DNA from: Rapana venosa
Taxonomy: Eukaryota > Mollusca > Gastropoda > Neogastropoda > Muricidae
Length of the DNA: 64,000 nt
NCBI GenBank assembly: GCA_028751875.1
Contig: CM054135.1
Coordinates: forward strand, 12,759,551 to 12,823,550
Direction: 5' to 3'
Shown here one piece after another: positions 27,901-40,900 of the stretch. Below the pieces are notes generated by a model. The model saw only the letters and a list, made by a program, of their open reading frames with translations. It ran no database searches and had not been told where the DNA came from. The position numbers were made by a program, and so were the translations under genes. Every line of letters starts with the position of its first letter. Positions within the stretch are counted from its first letter, which is position 1.

Positions 27901-30900
27901 CCCTTCTGATTTATAGAACTTGGCTGCTTTTCCCCTTTCTTTTCATATCATTGTGATAGTAAATGGCAGAATATAAAAACCATTGTTTTTGCTTTTTCTA
28001 AAAATGAAAGTTAATAGAGAAAATATAATTTGTTTTCAAACATTGATTTCTTTATTGACTGACGTACGCATCGCTGTTCTACATGTAGTTGTGTCAGGGA
28101 GCTGACAGGTATTGTAAGGAGAAGGAAGAACAAGGTTGACAGACTGGGGACGAAGTGTGGGTATGCAGTCGTGTGTGACATCGAGTGTTGCTGTCTTGGT
28201 TCCTAGCTGCCCCTCCCTCCCAGCGTGTTCAGTTCCTGCTGGGTGAGGAGGAGGACGAGGACCACAAGACCCATGACGTCTTCTGTGAAATGGCCGAACT
28301 CTTCCCCTCCGCTGAAGACCCCAACATCAAGGAGTGGAAAGAAACTGCCAGGTAAAAACAGCAGACCTGAACTGTGAAGTTCCTGTGTTCTGGGTGAAAT
28401 GTCCGTTGTGGATGTGCAAGATCTGTTGATTGTACCTGGATGTCTGCTATGATATGCTGGGGAGTGTAAAGTGTTCACCTACAGAGGAAAATATTATGTC
28501 AGGAATAATTAGGTCATTGGCATATTATGATATATTGCACCATGATCTCTGCTGTTATATGCTAGAGTGCATAAAGTAGTCATCTCCAGAGGAAAACATA
28601 ATGTCAGGAATAAGGCAGGCCACTTGCATGTCGAAGTGTGTATTGGCTCCGGCATTACCACATAATGGTAGTCAGGGCAATGACCGACCACCTTGAGGGT
28701 ATTCACCCAGTCTTTGGGTGTTACCCTCATAGTTTGGGATGAAGATCTCCCTCCACTGTCTGTTGGTCATCCTTTCTGGGGGGTGGCCTGGTAGTCTCTT
28801 GCTGTGTGATTGGCTTTGGACATGTGAAGACTATTACATAGGACTGGTATGGGTGTTGCTGAATGAACATTGGCACAGCTGTTCAAGGTCAGTGGCTCAG
28901 TTAGCCAGTCATTGGAGTAGAGTTCTCCACTACCTTTCAGTTTCAGAGTTAGTGCCTGAATAAGTTTGGAACGCTTGTTGCAGGTGTGAATTACTCTGGA
29001 ATTCTGTGATCAATTTCCAGCTCAGTAAGCTGCTGTACTCCTAATTATGTGGACAAAGTAACCATTGCCATCCCCATGCCTTCCACCACCCCACTCCCCA
29101 CCCCACCCCAAATCACAATACCATTTGAAATCTTGGAAAATGTTCTTACAGATGGCCAAGGTTAGGTTTTTGTTATTTTTTCTTTCTCCCTTTGAATCAG
29201 AACCCAGGAGGAAGGTGACTTTTTAAAATCAGGGGGGAAAAAATCGTAAACTACAACAGAAGAAACGATGACATAAAAGAGTGATTAAACAGGTTTGAGT
29301 TTTGATTTCCATCATATGCATTTGCTTCTGTGTGAGTGTGCATGTGCGTGTGTGCACGTGTGTGTCTATGCATACACATATATATTTGTGTATGCACTTG
29401 TGGGTGCTTATGCATGTAAAACGTGCGCAGGTGGATCAAGTTTGAGGAGGACGTGGAGGAGGGGGGGAGCGCTGGTCGAAGCCTCACGTGGCCACCCTGT
29501 CCCTGCACTCCCTGTTTGAGCTGAGGTGCTCCCTCCTGCAGGGCACCTGCATGCTGGACATGGACGCCACCACCCTGGACCAGGTCATAGGTCAGTCACT
29601 CAGCGCCAGTCCGCGGCCATCTGAAGGGTCTGATGGTCACTTAGGATGATGTATTCATCTCTTGACTGGAGATCCTTACAGTAGTAAACATGTGTGGTAG
29701 GAAACAAAGATGTGAGGTCTGGGAGAATTCAGACAGTGTCATGAAAAATGGGATGGTGCATGTTTTGTTTACAGTGTGATTTTCGTGTACATTGTTGGGT
29801 AGGAAGAATCCTTGGATAAACACCTGCCCGACAAATGCTATAGCTGAGCGCTTCAGACCGTTCGATTTCAGTGCCATGGGTCTGTGAAGTCGTGAGTTCA
29901 AATCTTGGTGGCGTCTGGTGAATTAAGGGTGGGAGTTGTTACAATCTCCCAGGTCAACTTCAAGTGCAGACCTGTCAGTGCTTTAATTCCCTTTGTGTGT
30001 ATGCACATGCAAAATATCAAATATGCACGTCAAAGATCCCATCAATCCGTGTCAGTGTTGAGTGGATTATGGAAGCACGAACGTAACCAGCATACATCCC
30101 CAGAGTGGGAATGCAGCTACCGTTACGACGGGCACCATTGGTAAACCTAGTGGCTGTAGCTGAAGAATGAACGAAAGACAGAACCTGGCTGAGCTGTGTC
30201 AGCTGCACTTTTCAGACAGTGTGATGATTTCATTTTTGTCACAGCTGCATGGCGAGTTGCTTGGGGGGGGGAACAAGTAGAGGACATGGAGGATGTGGAA
30301 GTGTGTGGACAGAATCATGAAAAATGCATGATGCCTGTTTTATTTATAATTTGATTTAGTGTATTGTTGGCTTTGTTTGACTTTGGCTTGTCACAGGTTT
30401 TTTTTTTAACACTTCAGAATATTGCTGGCCAGGTTTGGTCTGTTGCTTCATTGAATTTGACCTGGGTTTTTTTTTAGATTATAGTAAATCAGAATAGAGA
30501 GACAGTTAATTTATTTAAGCATTGTGTGTTTTTTAAAGTTGGTATCTTTCAAATAGATCATTGAACTTTGTGAGTGTCAGCTTAGACATGCTGAACATGT
30601 ATATTTTTCTTTGAAATAACCTGCATTAATAAACATTTTTTTACAAGCTCTCTTGATATGTTAACGGGGAAACAAAACAGTACAGAACAGAAAGACCTGG
30701 TTATGTGTTACTCACAATCGCCACCAAGATGTGAACTGTTAACTGCATAGGGCAAAGGAATAAGTGAGACTCGTATCATAAACAAGAAGCTGGTCTGGTT
30801 TCATTCTCATTCCATTTGAAAATCACTAGCCAGAACACAAGAGTTATCAGTTTCTAAATCAGATTTGCTCTCATACTTTGAAAGAAAAGCAACTTTACAT

Positions 30901-33900
30901 CAGTATAGCTTCCTGCTTTTTCAATACACATCTACACCTCCATTGCCCTGCTGAAACGCTGTGTGTGTGTGTGCGCGCGCGCACATGAGTGTATGTGTGT
31001 GTGTGTGTTTGAATCCAAAATCTGTTTATCTTTTGTGAACGGTTGCACATGTGTGAATGTTATGAATGCAAGCACTTTGATATGTTTGCTTTACAAGATT
31101 CAGCGCAGTACAAATTCCATATATGATGATGATTGTTGTTATTATTATTAGCATTATCGTGATTATCCTTATTGTTATCATGACTATCAGTACAGTATGA
31201 CTGGAACTGACTGACCACCTGTCTGTTGTTCACAGCTCTGGTGCTGGACAACATGATAGCCAGCAACCAGCTGGAGTCCAACCTCAAAGACACAGTGTGG
31301 GAAACGCTGATGGCCCGACACCGGCACCAGAACGAGAAGCGGGTGCGACACAGGGACGAGAGTCGCATCCACCTGCCCTTCGTGCGCTCTCTGGCCGACA
31401 TTGGCAAGAAGTATTCCGAGCCCAAGACGCTCGCGAGTCAAGGTGAGACGAAAGGTGGCCTGACTGTTCAAGGTAAGTCAGCATGGGGGTTGTTGAGTGT
31501 TCCGCATGGGTGTGCTGGCTTCTAGAGACCCTGACCAGTGTAGAGCGGCGGATTGTTCGTGCCCAGGTTTTGTTGTACATGTGACTGACTGCGTTGGATT
31601 TGGGTGTGTTGTGTGTGTGTGTTTGTCTGTTTGTTTGTTTGTGTGTGTGTGTTTGCATGTGTGTGTGCAGGTGTGTGTGCGCGCTCGTATGTGTGTGTGC
31701 GTGCAAGTATGTCTGTGTGTGTGTGCATGTGTGTATTGTATCAGGCACATTCAGAGAGATAGACTGAAAGTCTATGCATGTCCACAAGTTGTATTGTTCC
31801 GTGTCCTAATTCTGGCTGTGGTGGCCTAACCTGTGTTTTGTATTGCACAGACATCACATACCTCAAAACCAGAGGGGAAAAGCTTTCTGGATTTGGTCAT
31901 AATCATTGTGTAACAAATATAGTTATGCCTTCTTTGACTCTTGCTGTCAGTTATTTATTTCGGTCAGATGTGCCTCACCTTGCTTTGGCTTGGTTTATCT
32001 ATGGATATTGGCAGATACAGGTGATCTTTACCAGTCATTGTTTTTGTGTGTTGTTAAAAAAATATTGTATCGCTTTCAGAGAAAAGTTGTTCCTCATGCA
32101 GTTGTTTCTCTGCAGAAATTGAAGTGAAGAGTTGTCTCAGTGGCTAACTTACTGGTCTGTGATGGTCAGAAGAGGTTAGTGTGTTGTATGTAGATGATGA
32201 TTATTGTGACTGACAAGCATGGTGGATATGGTTCATGATTATGTATTACGACTAATAACAGTGATACAACAGTGGCTGGATTTGTGATATGCAGTCTTAT
32301 TGACAGCAGTGTTTCCGCCATATATATTGTGTTCAGCGATGAACTGCAGGGGTGAGAGCACTCCTGTGATATATATAGATATATATATAGAGATAGATAT
32401 AGATATATATACACACTTTAATAGTCACTGTTTTATATTATTTTTGGTACAACGATCAGAGAGCTTGTGTGTGTTTGGCTAGTGGTCATGATGATTTTTT
32501 TTCTGATAAAACTGTGACTAAAGGATGATACGTAAAAGTGATCTGGAAAAGAAACATCCATCAGTTGAACATCAGAGCTTGATATGTTTATTTCATTTTC
32601 TAGTAGAGTGTGCTTCTGCCCCAATAATGGCTAGAGTGAAGCCATCGATTATTCTGCCATGATGTCAGCTGTGCATGAAAGGTTGAACATTGCATTAAGC
32701 ACAACAGTCTGGCTCAGTGGAAGCCTGTCAGAGAGCCTTTGAAGGCCTGCAGGGACAGTGAGGGCACAGTCCCCAGAGGTAGGGGGTGCAGGAGAGACTT
32801 GCAGTAGCTTCATGATCATAGTGGATGAACAGGGCTCCATGCTGAGGATTGTTTCTATCATTTTCTGTCATTTTCAACCAGCAGACAATGTATGTACAGA
32901 ACACCACTTATTTCATTATATAAAACAACAGTTTTGAGGGTTCTCTGCTGAGAAATGTTTCTACATTTTCTATTCCATTTCAATCAGTATACAATGCAAA
33001 AAACAACATATTTCATCGTAAAAAATAATAACTGTTTTGTTTAAACAAAATTTTATTCATTCTGAACAATGGTAGCCCAGTACAGGAAATGAGTACAACA
33101 AGAAATGCTTATATTTTTATGAGTACTCTAGCAATTATGTGCAAAAATGGGCTACAAGTGAACTAAATTGTCAGATAGATGAAAAGTTAGATGAGATATC
33201 TGTTAAGTGTTTGAAGATTGTGGAAATACCAGGTAAAAGAACAGAACAAATAAACAAGAGGTTAGATGTGTCATGGCAATACAAGTCAACACTATCACAT
33301 AAGACAGGCAGTGACAACTAACTGTTTGCTTTGTGCATGTGTTTCTAGGCTACAGTGTGTCACACCTCGATTAGAGAACATCGTTAAAACGGTGCTGGTT
33401 TTTGTGTGGGTTTTTCAATATCCTTATATTTTCTAGACTTTGATTAGCTATTTTATCATTGAAAAATGTGACAGAAATGGTTCTTGCAGTTGTCCTATTG
33501 CTGTGTAGGGTGTGTTGATTTCTTGTGAAGAATAACTGTGAAACTTAAGAAATAAAGCGTTTGAATTCTTTTTTTTAAAAAAGAGTGTCTTTAATGGGAA
33601 ATGAAACTGCATTGTACACGATGTGTAAATGAACAAAAAGTTCATGATTTTACCTTGTTGATGAGTTTAGAAACAGCATTCTAACATCCTGGTATTCAAA
33701 GAACATAAGACACACTTTGCAGATACTTGACTCTGCGCTTTATGTGTCTAGTTTCAGAAGTGAACTGACATTCAAACCTAGAAAGAATGCACACAGCAGG
33801 ATTGACTACGAAAAGGCTGTTCACACTAATTGAGAGGGAAGAGCAGACAATAATCACAAATATTGCAAAATACCAATATAGAAAAAAAAATGAACAAGGC

Positions 33901-36900
33901 AACAAACAAACAAACAGCTGAATGACTCAGAGAAATCCATACATTGATTCTATCAACTTTTCTATTCTGTTAACTATTGCATTTTCCCTTGTATGATAAG
34001 AGAGAGAATAGAAAGACTGTGGAAGTGGCTATGTGTCCTGTTGCTAAATTTTTATTTTTTTTAATCTTTTAAAATTTTATTCTTTTATATTGAGGATAAT
34101 GGAATAAGCTTTACGTGCTTTTTTACATCCAGTCCCCTTTTGTATGCGGTTTTGTAAATTGTCATCTGTTCCCACGGCACACAGTGGCCTACTACTACTA
34201 CTACTAATAATAATGTATGGAATTTATATAGCGCTGAATCTTGTAAAGCAACAAATCAAAGCGCTCAGATGACTTTTTCTATATCGAGGATAATGGAATA
34301 AGCACTCATGTGCTTTTTTTTACATCTAGTCCCCGTGTGTATGCGGTTTTGTAAATTTTGTCATCTGTTCCCACCGGCACACAATGGCCTACTCTTCCAA
34401 AAAGCGGAACAGGATTTAACGTGTGCGCAAGATGTTCTGCTACTCTTACGAAAAGCAGAACAGGATTTTAACGTGTGTGCAAGATGTTCTGTGTGTGGGC
34501 CTCGGTTTAAAGTCTCATCCGAAGGACTTTTTACTTTTGACTGAAGGTCATGGCTATCTGATCTGAGAGCTGAACCGTGACCATCATTTAAGGTTTATTT
34601 GTTTCAGATGTAATGAAATTTAACATCAAACTGGGATCAAAGAAAAGCATATGTAATTTTTTCCAATTAAAAAAACAACAACAGCTAAAACCTCTTTTGT
34701 TTCTGTATGTAGAATATAGGACTAATTGTTAACAACAACAAAAATTCAAAAGATGACAAAACTGAAAGAAAGGAACAATGTGTGGTGTGTTGGTGTGTAG
34801 GAGATGACAAGATCGGTGCGAAGAGTACCCCCAACATCGCGGGTATGCACCGGGTGAACAGCGGGTCGGCAGGGGAGGGCAACACCCTCACCACCCATTC
34901 CTCCTTCGTCAACTCAGGGACCGCAGAGGGCAGTCTGCACGAGGCACCGTCGCACAGGGTGAGTGCCAGTTAACGGAAATCCTTCTTCTTTCTGTTAATG
35001 TTAGAGTTGGGATCTTTCACGTGTGTGAATTCATGGACTACTTTTTTTGTTTGTTAAAGAGTTTTACAGATTGTGGTTGTGGTGTTTAGGTAGCTGTTTT
35101 TTAATTTTTGTTGAGAATGTGCATAGAGATTTGAGGTGATTTAGCTCTTTGTTTTTTGTTTTTTTTTGGTACTTGCATGTATCATCGGAGTGAGTCTTTG
35201 TCATCATTTTGTGTGTGTGTGTGTGTGTGAGCTGTTGCATCACTTGCCATTCCTTTCTTCAGCTGGAATAAGGCCTTAAGAACAAAGTAGCAGCAGTAAG
35301 ACCTTTTTAGAAACACCCTTCCTTGAAAAAGGGTGTGTGACTCTATACACCGTGAATGATCCATCGGTGTGTCTGGATCAAACCTCAAGTTGAAAATGCT
35401 GCACACACTAAATTATATATCAGAGGAGTTAACTTGTGTCAGCATCTTTTTATGGACAAGTTACATCTAATGATGAAAACTACCATTGTCATGTATATGT
35501 TTCTTTTTTTTACTCTCTCTTCTAACCTCAAAAGTCTTGGTCATAATGGATACAATCATCAAAATAGCAACCTTCACTGACAAGTCCTTCCTACTGCAGA
35601 AGCTCACTTGCTGCACCTACATGTGGCATGTCCATGGCTTTGGCCCTTCCTGACAACAGCTCATCCAATTCCTTTCACCCCCTGTGCACTCTTCCCCCAT
35701 CTCCTCTCCCCCACCCCCCACCCCCATCTCCACTCACCCCCACCCACCTATTGTATAAGTTGTATACTTGTTTGGGATATGTAGGTACAACATGCAGCTG
35801 ATAAAATCTTGTCTTTCTTCCTTTTCTTCTACCTTTTTTTTCAGTTCAGCTCATCTTAGTGTACTTTTGGTGTGTGTGTGTGTGTGTGTTTCTTCTTGCA
35901 TTTAGTTTTCCATCTGTTGTTTAGAATGGGGACTGTTTTTTTGTACGTCTCATTAACTGTGTTTGATAGCATGTGGTAGTAATAATGATATAAAAAAAAA
36001 AAGACAGGAAATCTAGAGGGAAAAAAAAATCGATAAATGCAAGTTTCTCTCTACCCTTGAAAATGTGTATGAACTTGTAGACAGGGAGAAAACTTAAGTC
36101 AGAAGAATTCATCCAGTCTTTTTCAGTGTGAAAACAGTTTTGCATCATAGGAAGTTTATTTATTTGATAAAGAAAATCATGCAAGTCATCAAGTTTGCCA
36201 CTGAAATCAAGAGGCAATGGGAAGATATTGACTTCCTCAGAGTTACCAGAATGAATAGATGGCGTCATGTGAAAGGGTTGGAATATAAGTCAGCGTTCAT
36301 TTTCTCAGTCTTGTTTGCGGCTGTTGTGAGGTTTGTTTTTTTTGGTTTGGTTTTGTGCATGTGTGTGTGTGTGTGCATGCGTGTGTGTGTGTGCATGCGT
36401 GTGTGAGTGTGTGTGTGTGCATGTGTGCATGCATGCAGGGGTTTTTTTGGGGGGGAGGGGGGGGTTAGGTTCTGGTTTTCTTTGTTTTGCTTTTTTAGAG
36501 TAACAGATGGAAAAAAGGTCTGTGGGTTAGTAGAATCATCCTGCAGACATTGTTTAGTGTCAGTATGGGAGTTTTCTCTTTATTTGGAGGGGGGGGGGGG
36601 GGGGGGCATTTGTTAAAAATCTTTATGTGATTAAGAAGATGTTTCAGAATACTTTGATAGGATGTTTTGTTTATGAAAATGTCAATTGAGACTGTGGAGT
36701 GTAGTTTATATGAATGCATTATTTAGCACACCTGTACGTAGCATCGTAGGATGGTGTTATGGCATGTACTCTTTGATATTTTTGTTGTTATTTATTCCTC
36801 CTCCATGTCACTTGAGAGCAGTAGTGCACCGTTGTCTGCACAGTGACAAATGGTAGAGTATCGTAGAGTTACTGCAGTAGGTGATGTGAGCAGTGTCACT

Positions 36901-37956
36901 GACTTTTGTCTGCACAGTGACAAATGGTATAGTATAGTATACTAGAGTTACTGTAGTAGGTGATGTGAGCAGTGTCACTGACTGTTGTCTGCACAGTGAC
37001 AAATGGTAGAGTATAGTAGAGTTACTGTAGTAGGTGATGTGAGCAGTGTCACTGACTTTTGTCTGCACAGTGACAAATGGTATAGTATAGTATACTAGAG
37101 TTACTGTAGTAGGTGATGTGAGCAGTGTCACTGACTTTTGTCTGCACAGTGACAAATGGTAGAGTATAGTAGAGTTACTGTAGTAGGTGGTGTGAGCAGT
37201 GTCACTGACTGTTGTCTGCACAGTGACAAATGGTATAGTATAGTATAGTAGAGTTACTGTAGTAGGTGATGTGAGCAGTGTCACTGACTTTTGTCTGCAC
37301 AGTGACAAATGGTAGAGAATAGTAGAGTTACTGTAGTAGGTGGTGAGAGCAGTGTCACTGACTTTTGTCTGCACAGTGACAAATGGTAGAGTATAGTATA
37401 GTAGAGTTACTGTAGTAGGTGGTGTGAGCAGTGTCACTGACTTAGAGTATCATAGAGTTACTGTAGTAGGTGGTGTGAGCAGTGTCACTGATGTGTAAAA
37501 TAGTGTATGGTAGGTAATGGATGCACAATGTCTGTCTGTCTCTTCGTGGATGTTGGAATAACGGTGTGACTCTGTTTCTCTTGGGCAGGCTCAGGTAAGG
37601 AGAATGTGCATAGCTCGTTTGATCATCTGCTTGATTGTGATCATAATGCCATGACCGGTTTTGTTTTTTTGGTTTGGTTTCTTTGTTTGTTTTGGTTTTA
37701 TTTTGGTATTTTTGAAATATTACTTTTTATGTATCATTTTTTTTTATTATTAGAAGAAAAACATTTTAGTTTCAGTTTATATTAATGTTATTCCTATCAC
37801 TAACGGATGAAAAGTTTTTCTTGAAGTATCACTTTTTATGTATCTTTTTTTATTAGAAGAAAAACATTTAAGTTTCAATTTACAAATAGTTATTCCTATC
37901 ACTAAAGGATGATACATTTTTCTTGACTAAACAGCTTTGAACAAGAAAGTGGGGGT

Positions 37957-37992
<36 letters not shown>

Positions 37993-40900
37993 GAAGTGAT
38001 TTTTGAAGTAAAGCCTCTGACATATTTAAATAAGTGTAAACCTTGAGGCAGAGATCAGTTAGAGCTAGAAGGAAGAGGGTAGAGGATTACAGTGGTTATT
38101 GATTTCCGCAGCAGTAAAATCCAAAATGCACTTGTCAGTAAGTGAGACAGACAAATGGTGTAGGTTGGCTGATTTCATGCCTCAGCTCAGCATAGTTCAG
38201 TGTACATGATGTCAGAGCTGTGCTGTGCCGTACCTGTGTGAAGCCAGAGGGTCTGATTGTTCAGGGGGGCTGTGTGTGTGTTTGGTTTTCTGTCCTGGAT
38301 AGCTGTGCGACTTTTATCAGTATTTTCAGTTTCTTTGTATCCGCCCAGATAAGTCTTAGATGCTTAAAAGTATTGTATGTAGTTTAGCAGTTTTCCATTT
38401 GTGTGTGTGTGTGCGTGCAGAGGCATATATGTGTGTGTGTGAGCTTATGCACATGACTGTGTGTGTGTGTTTTTTTATGTACATATGGTCATGTTCTTGT
38501 TTTGTATTCATGATAGCATTTGCAGTGATCATGAAACATTCATCAACCATTGATTTTGAGTTCTAGGTCACTTCTAACATCATGAGGGTTTTTTTTATGT
38601 GTAAAGAGTGCACTACTGAAATTTTTATTCACTATACAATTTACAGCTTGCTTGGTGGTCAAATTGATAAATTGTCACCATTTAAAATAAAAAGCCACTT
38701 TTTTTGTTTAGTGCAAGCTTTGCTACAAACATCTAGTCAGCTTTGTTGCAGTGGGGTTATTAATGACTACATGTATAAATGCTTTGATTACAAGCATGAC
38801 ATAGAAAGAAAGAATTATGCTAAGGGAAAGGTATCGTCATCCACACGTAGTTTGCCATGAGCCCACAGCCATGGCTTGTAGCCATGAACTGCACTGGGCC
38901 TGCAAGGGACTTTCTTTGCTAAATGCTTCTAGCACTGACATCTTCTTTCTTTTTACATTTTATAGTTTTTCTCCTGTTCAGATTTGTTGTCTTTGAATGA
39001 TATGAGAATGATTGGGGTTTGGTTTTTTTATCTGAATACTTCAATCAAATATTTTGACACTGTGAAGAAAAACTGGCCATTTTTGTAAATGCAGATGACC
39101 AGGGCAGCCAATGCTTGTTAAGGCCTCTTTTTGTCAGTTGGACTGTTTTCAGTTGTTGTTTTTTCAAGTTTCCTTGTCCCAGAACTGTGTTAAACAATCA
39201 GATATTCTCACAGTAGTGAGGGAGAAGTCTCAGTAAGGAGTCTTATACCACAACAGTTTCTGGCAAAATATACAGTTATACTCCCCAAACACCTGAAACT
39301 CATCGGCAGAGGAAGGAGAAGAAGCATTAAAAGTATTGACTAAAAAATAGTAAAAGTATTGGTAAAGAAGATTGGAAAAAATAGACTCGATGGATTGGGC
39401 GTTAAATGAACATAAAAAATTGAATAGCAGACATGTGATTTGTCTCTGTGGCCTTTAGAAATTGTTTGTTCTAAGATTATTGATTGAAAACATGTGAGTC
39501 ACCCCTTCGCCAGTGTTCATTTCATCACACTTGATCCATTGTCAATGGCTTTCTGCCGTGCTCATCACATCAAGAATGATAGACAGACTAGACACCCACC
39601 CACCCTCTGTCCTGTCGTGCACATGTGTGTGTCATGTGAAAGAGACAAAGAAGAACACAAAGTCTTTTACTGCCTGTCAACCAAACAGAACACTTTGCAC
39701 GATGTGCCAGAGGAAGGGGGAGGTCTGTCCCCCTCCCCGTCACCTTCCGATGTGCGGTTGGCTCGCACAGCCAGTGAAAAGCGTCAAATGGTGGTGAGCC
39801 TGTGTGCCAGCTACGCTTGTCTGCTGAACTTTGCATCCATCCATCCATCCATCCATCGTGTGACCTGAGTTCTCTCTTTATTCATCCCTGCAGCATCATT
39901 AATGTGCAGCATTACTCTTACATGTTTGATACAGGCAGCACTTTTTGTTTTTGTCTTATATCTGATACCGGTGTGGCTATGATGTGATTGTTCTCTTGGT
40001 TCTTTATTTATGTTTTTTTTCTCGTGGCGAAAAGACTGGATGGATTTTACTACCAGCTGTGTAGAAAGTGGTTGTGTGATACTCCCACCGTCAGCAGGCT
40101 GTTGTTGTTGTTGCGGCTTTAGATGTAGACTTTAACACTTTTGGTTGGTTTACTTTGCTGCCATCTTTGCTGCACGAAGCGACTGACTCTGCGTTTTTTT
40201 CTGCATCCAGTCATCAGCGCAGAACTAATGCATACACTAGATAGATGTCTAATTCTGTAGAGAATGCGTGTGACCTGCACAGAAGGAATGACAGTCTAGT
40301 GAATGTGTGTGAAAGACAAGAGATTCGCTTCCAGGCAACTGGTTTGTGGTCAGTGTTTAGACGAGAGGAATGATGCCCTTGATTAAACTGTGTGGAAACT
40401 GACCCAACAGTTCACCTGTTGTGTGAAGAATTGGCAGCTTTAGTAGCAGTGGTGTAACGAGTAGAGCATCAATATGTTAGTGTGTGGTTTTGAGCTGGAG
40501 TGTGACTGGTTTGTGCGTGGGAGGAGTGGGGGGTTGGTAGAAGGAGTGGAGTGTGTGAGTGAGTGTGTCTTCAGCTAGGAGGTGCAACTACAGCAAGTAA
40601 AGATGTGTTACAGAAAGCGTGGAGTGAGAATGCATGGAGCAAAAGAAAATGACAAATTACCAGAATGAAAAAGATTTTCACCAGAACCTGCACAATCTGT
40701 GTATGTGTTTCTATTCGTGCATATGCTGTTTTACAGTTTAAAAAAAAAGTTTCATGTCTGGTTTTTTCTTACACCCCTCCCCCTTTGTAAAAAAAAAATT
40801 ATTTGCTACTAAACACCGTCATTTCATCATTTGCTTAGATCTGGACGTCAAAGACAATTGTGTGAATTCCCTTGGGGCAGTTTAAGTGTCAGTTTATATT

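Larger units (their letters stand above)
8015..28206 (+). other. Intron 2 (about 20.2 kb)
   Basis: The largest intron in the window. It is AT-rich and holds TG/AC microsatellites, minisatellites at 10912-11147, 12731-13103, 17812-18232 and 23337-25100, SINE copies at 15831-16130 and 21299-21558, a TTAA-flanked element at 23866-24504, and an orphan 3' splice site at 18463. I see no conserved protein on either strand. Stretches such as 8280-9260, 11250-12700, 18520-19600, 22570-23330 and 25110-26500 look like plain unique sequence. Confidence 0.85.
29591..31235 (+). other. Intron 4
   Basis: 1.6 kb. It holds a family B SINE (29840-30190), a TG/GCGC block (30960-31010) and a short LINE-tail-like fragment (31088-31155) that ends 80 bp before the next acceptor. 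About 30230-30960 shows nothing distinctive. Confidence 0.8.
31473..34800 (+). other. Intron 5
   Basis: 3.3 kb. It has TG microsatellites at 31605-31735 and a TATA-rich block at 32368-32412. The nested SINE pair lies at 34076-34535. The rest (32420-34030) is plain AT-rich sequence without recognisable exons. Confidence 0.8.

Noticed and set aside
35843..35866. Strong acceptor ccttttttttcag
   Set aside because: In the required phase it meets TAG after four codons, with no nearby poly(A) signal or donor. Probably a chance T-rich tract.
36808..37437. 209-codon minus-strand open frame made of a 25-residue repeat
   Set aside because: It exactly follows the 75-bp minisatellite, whose length keeps one frame open. 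It has no conserved domain or coding composition.
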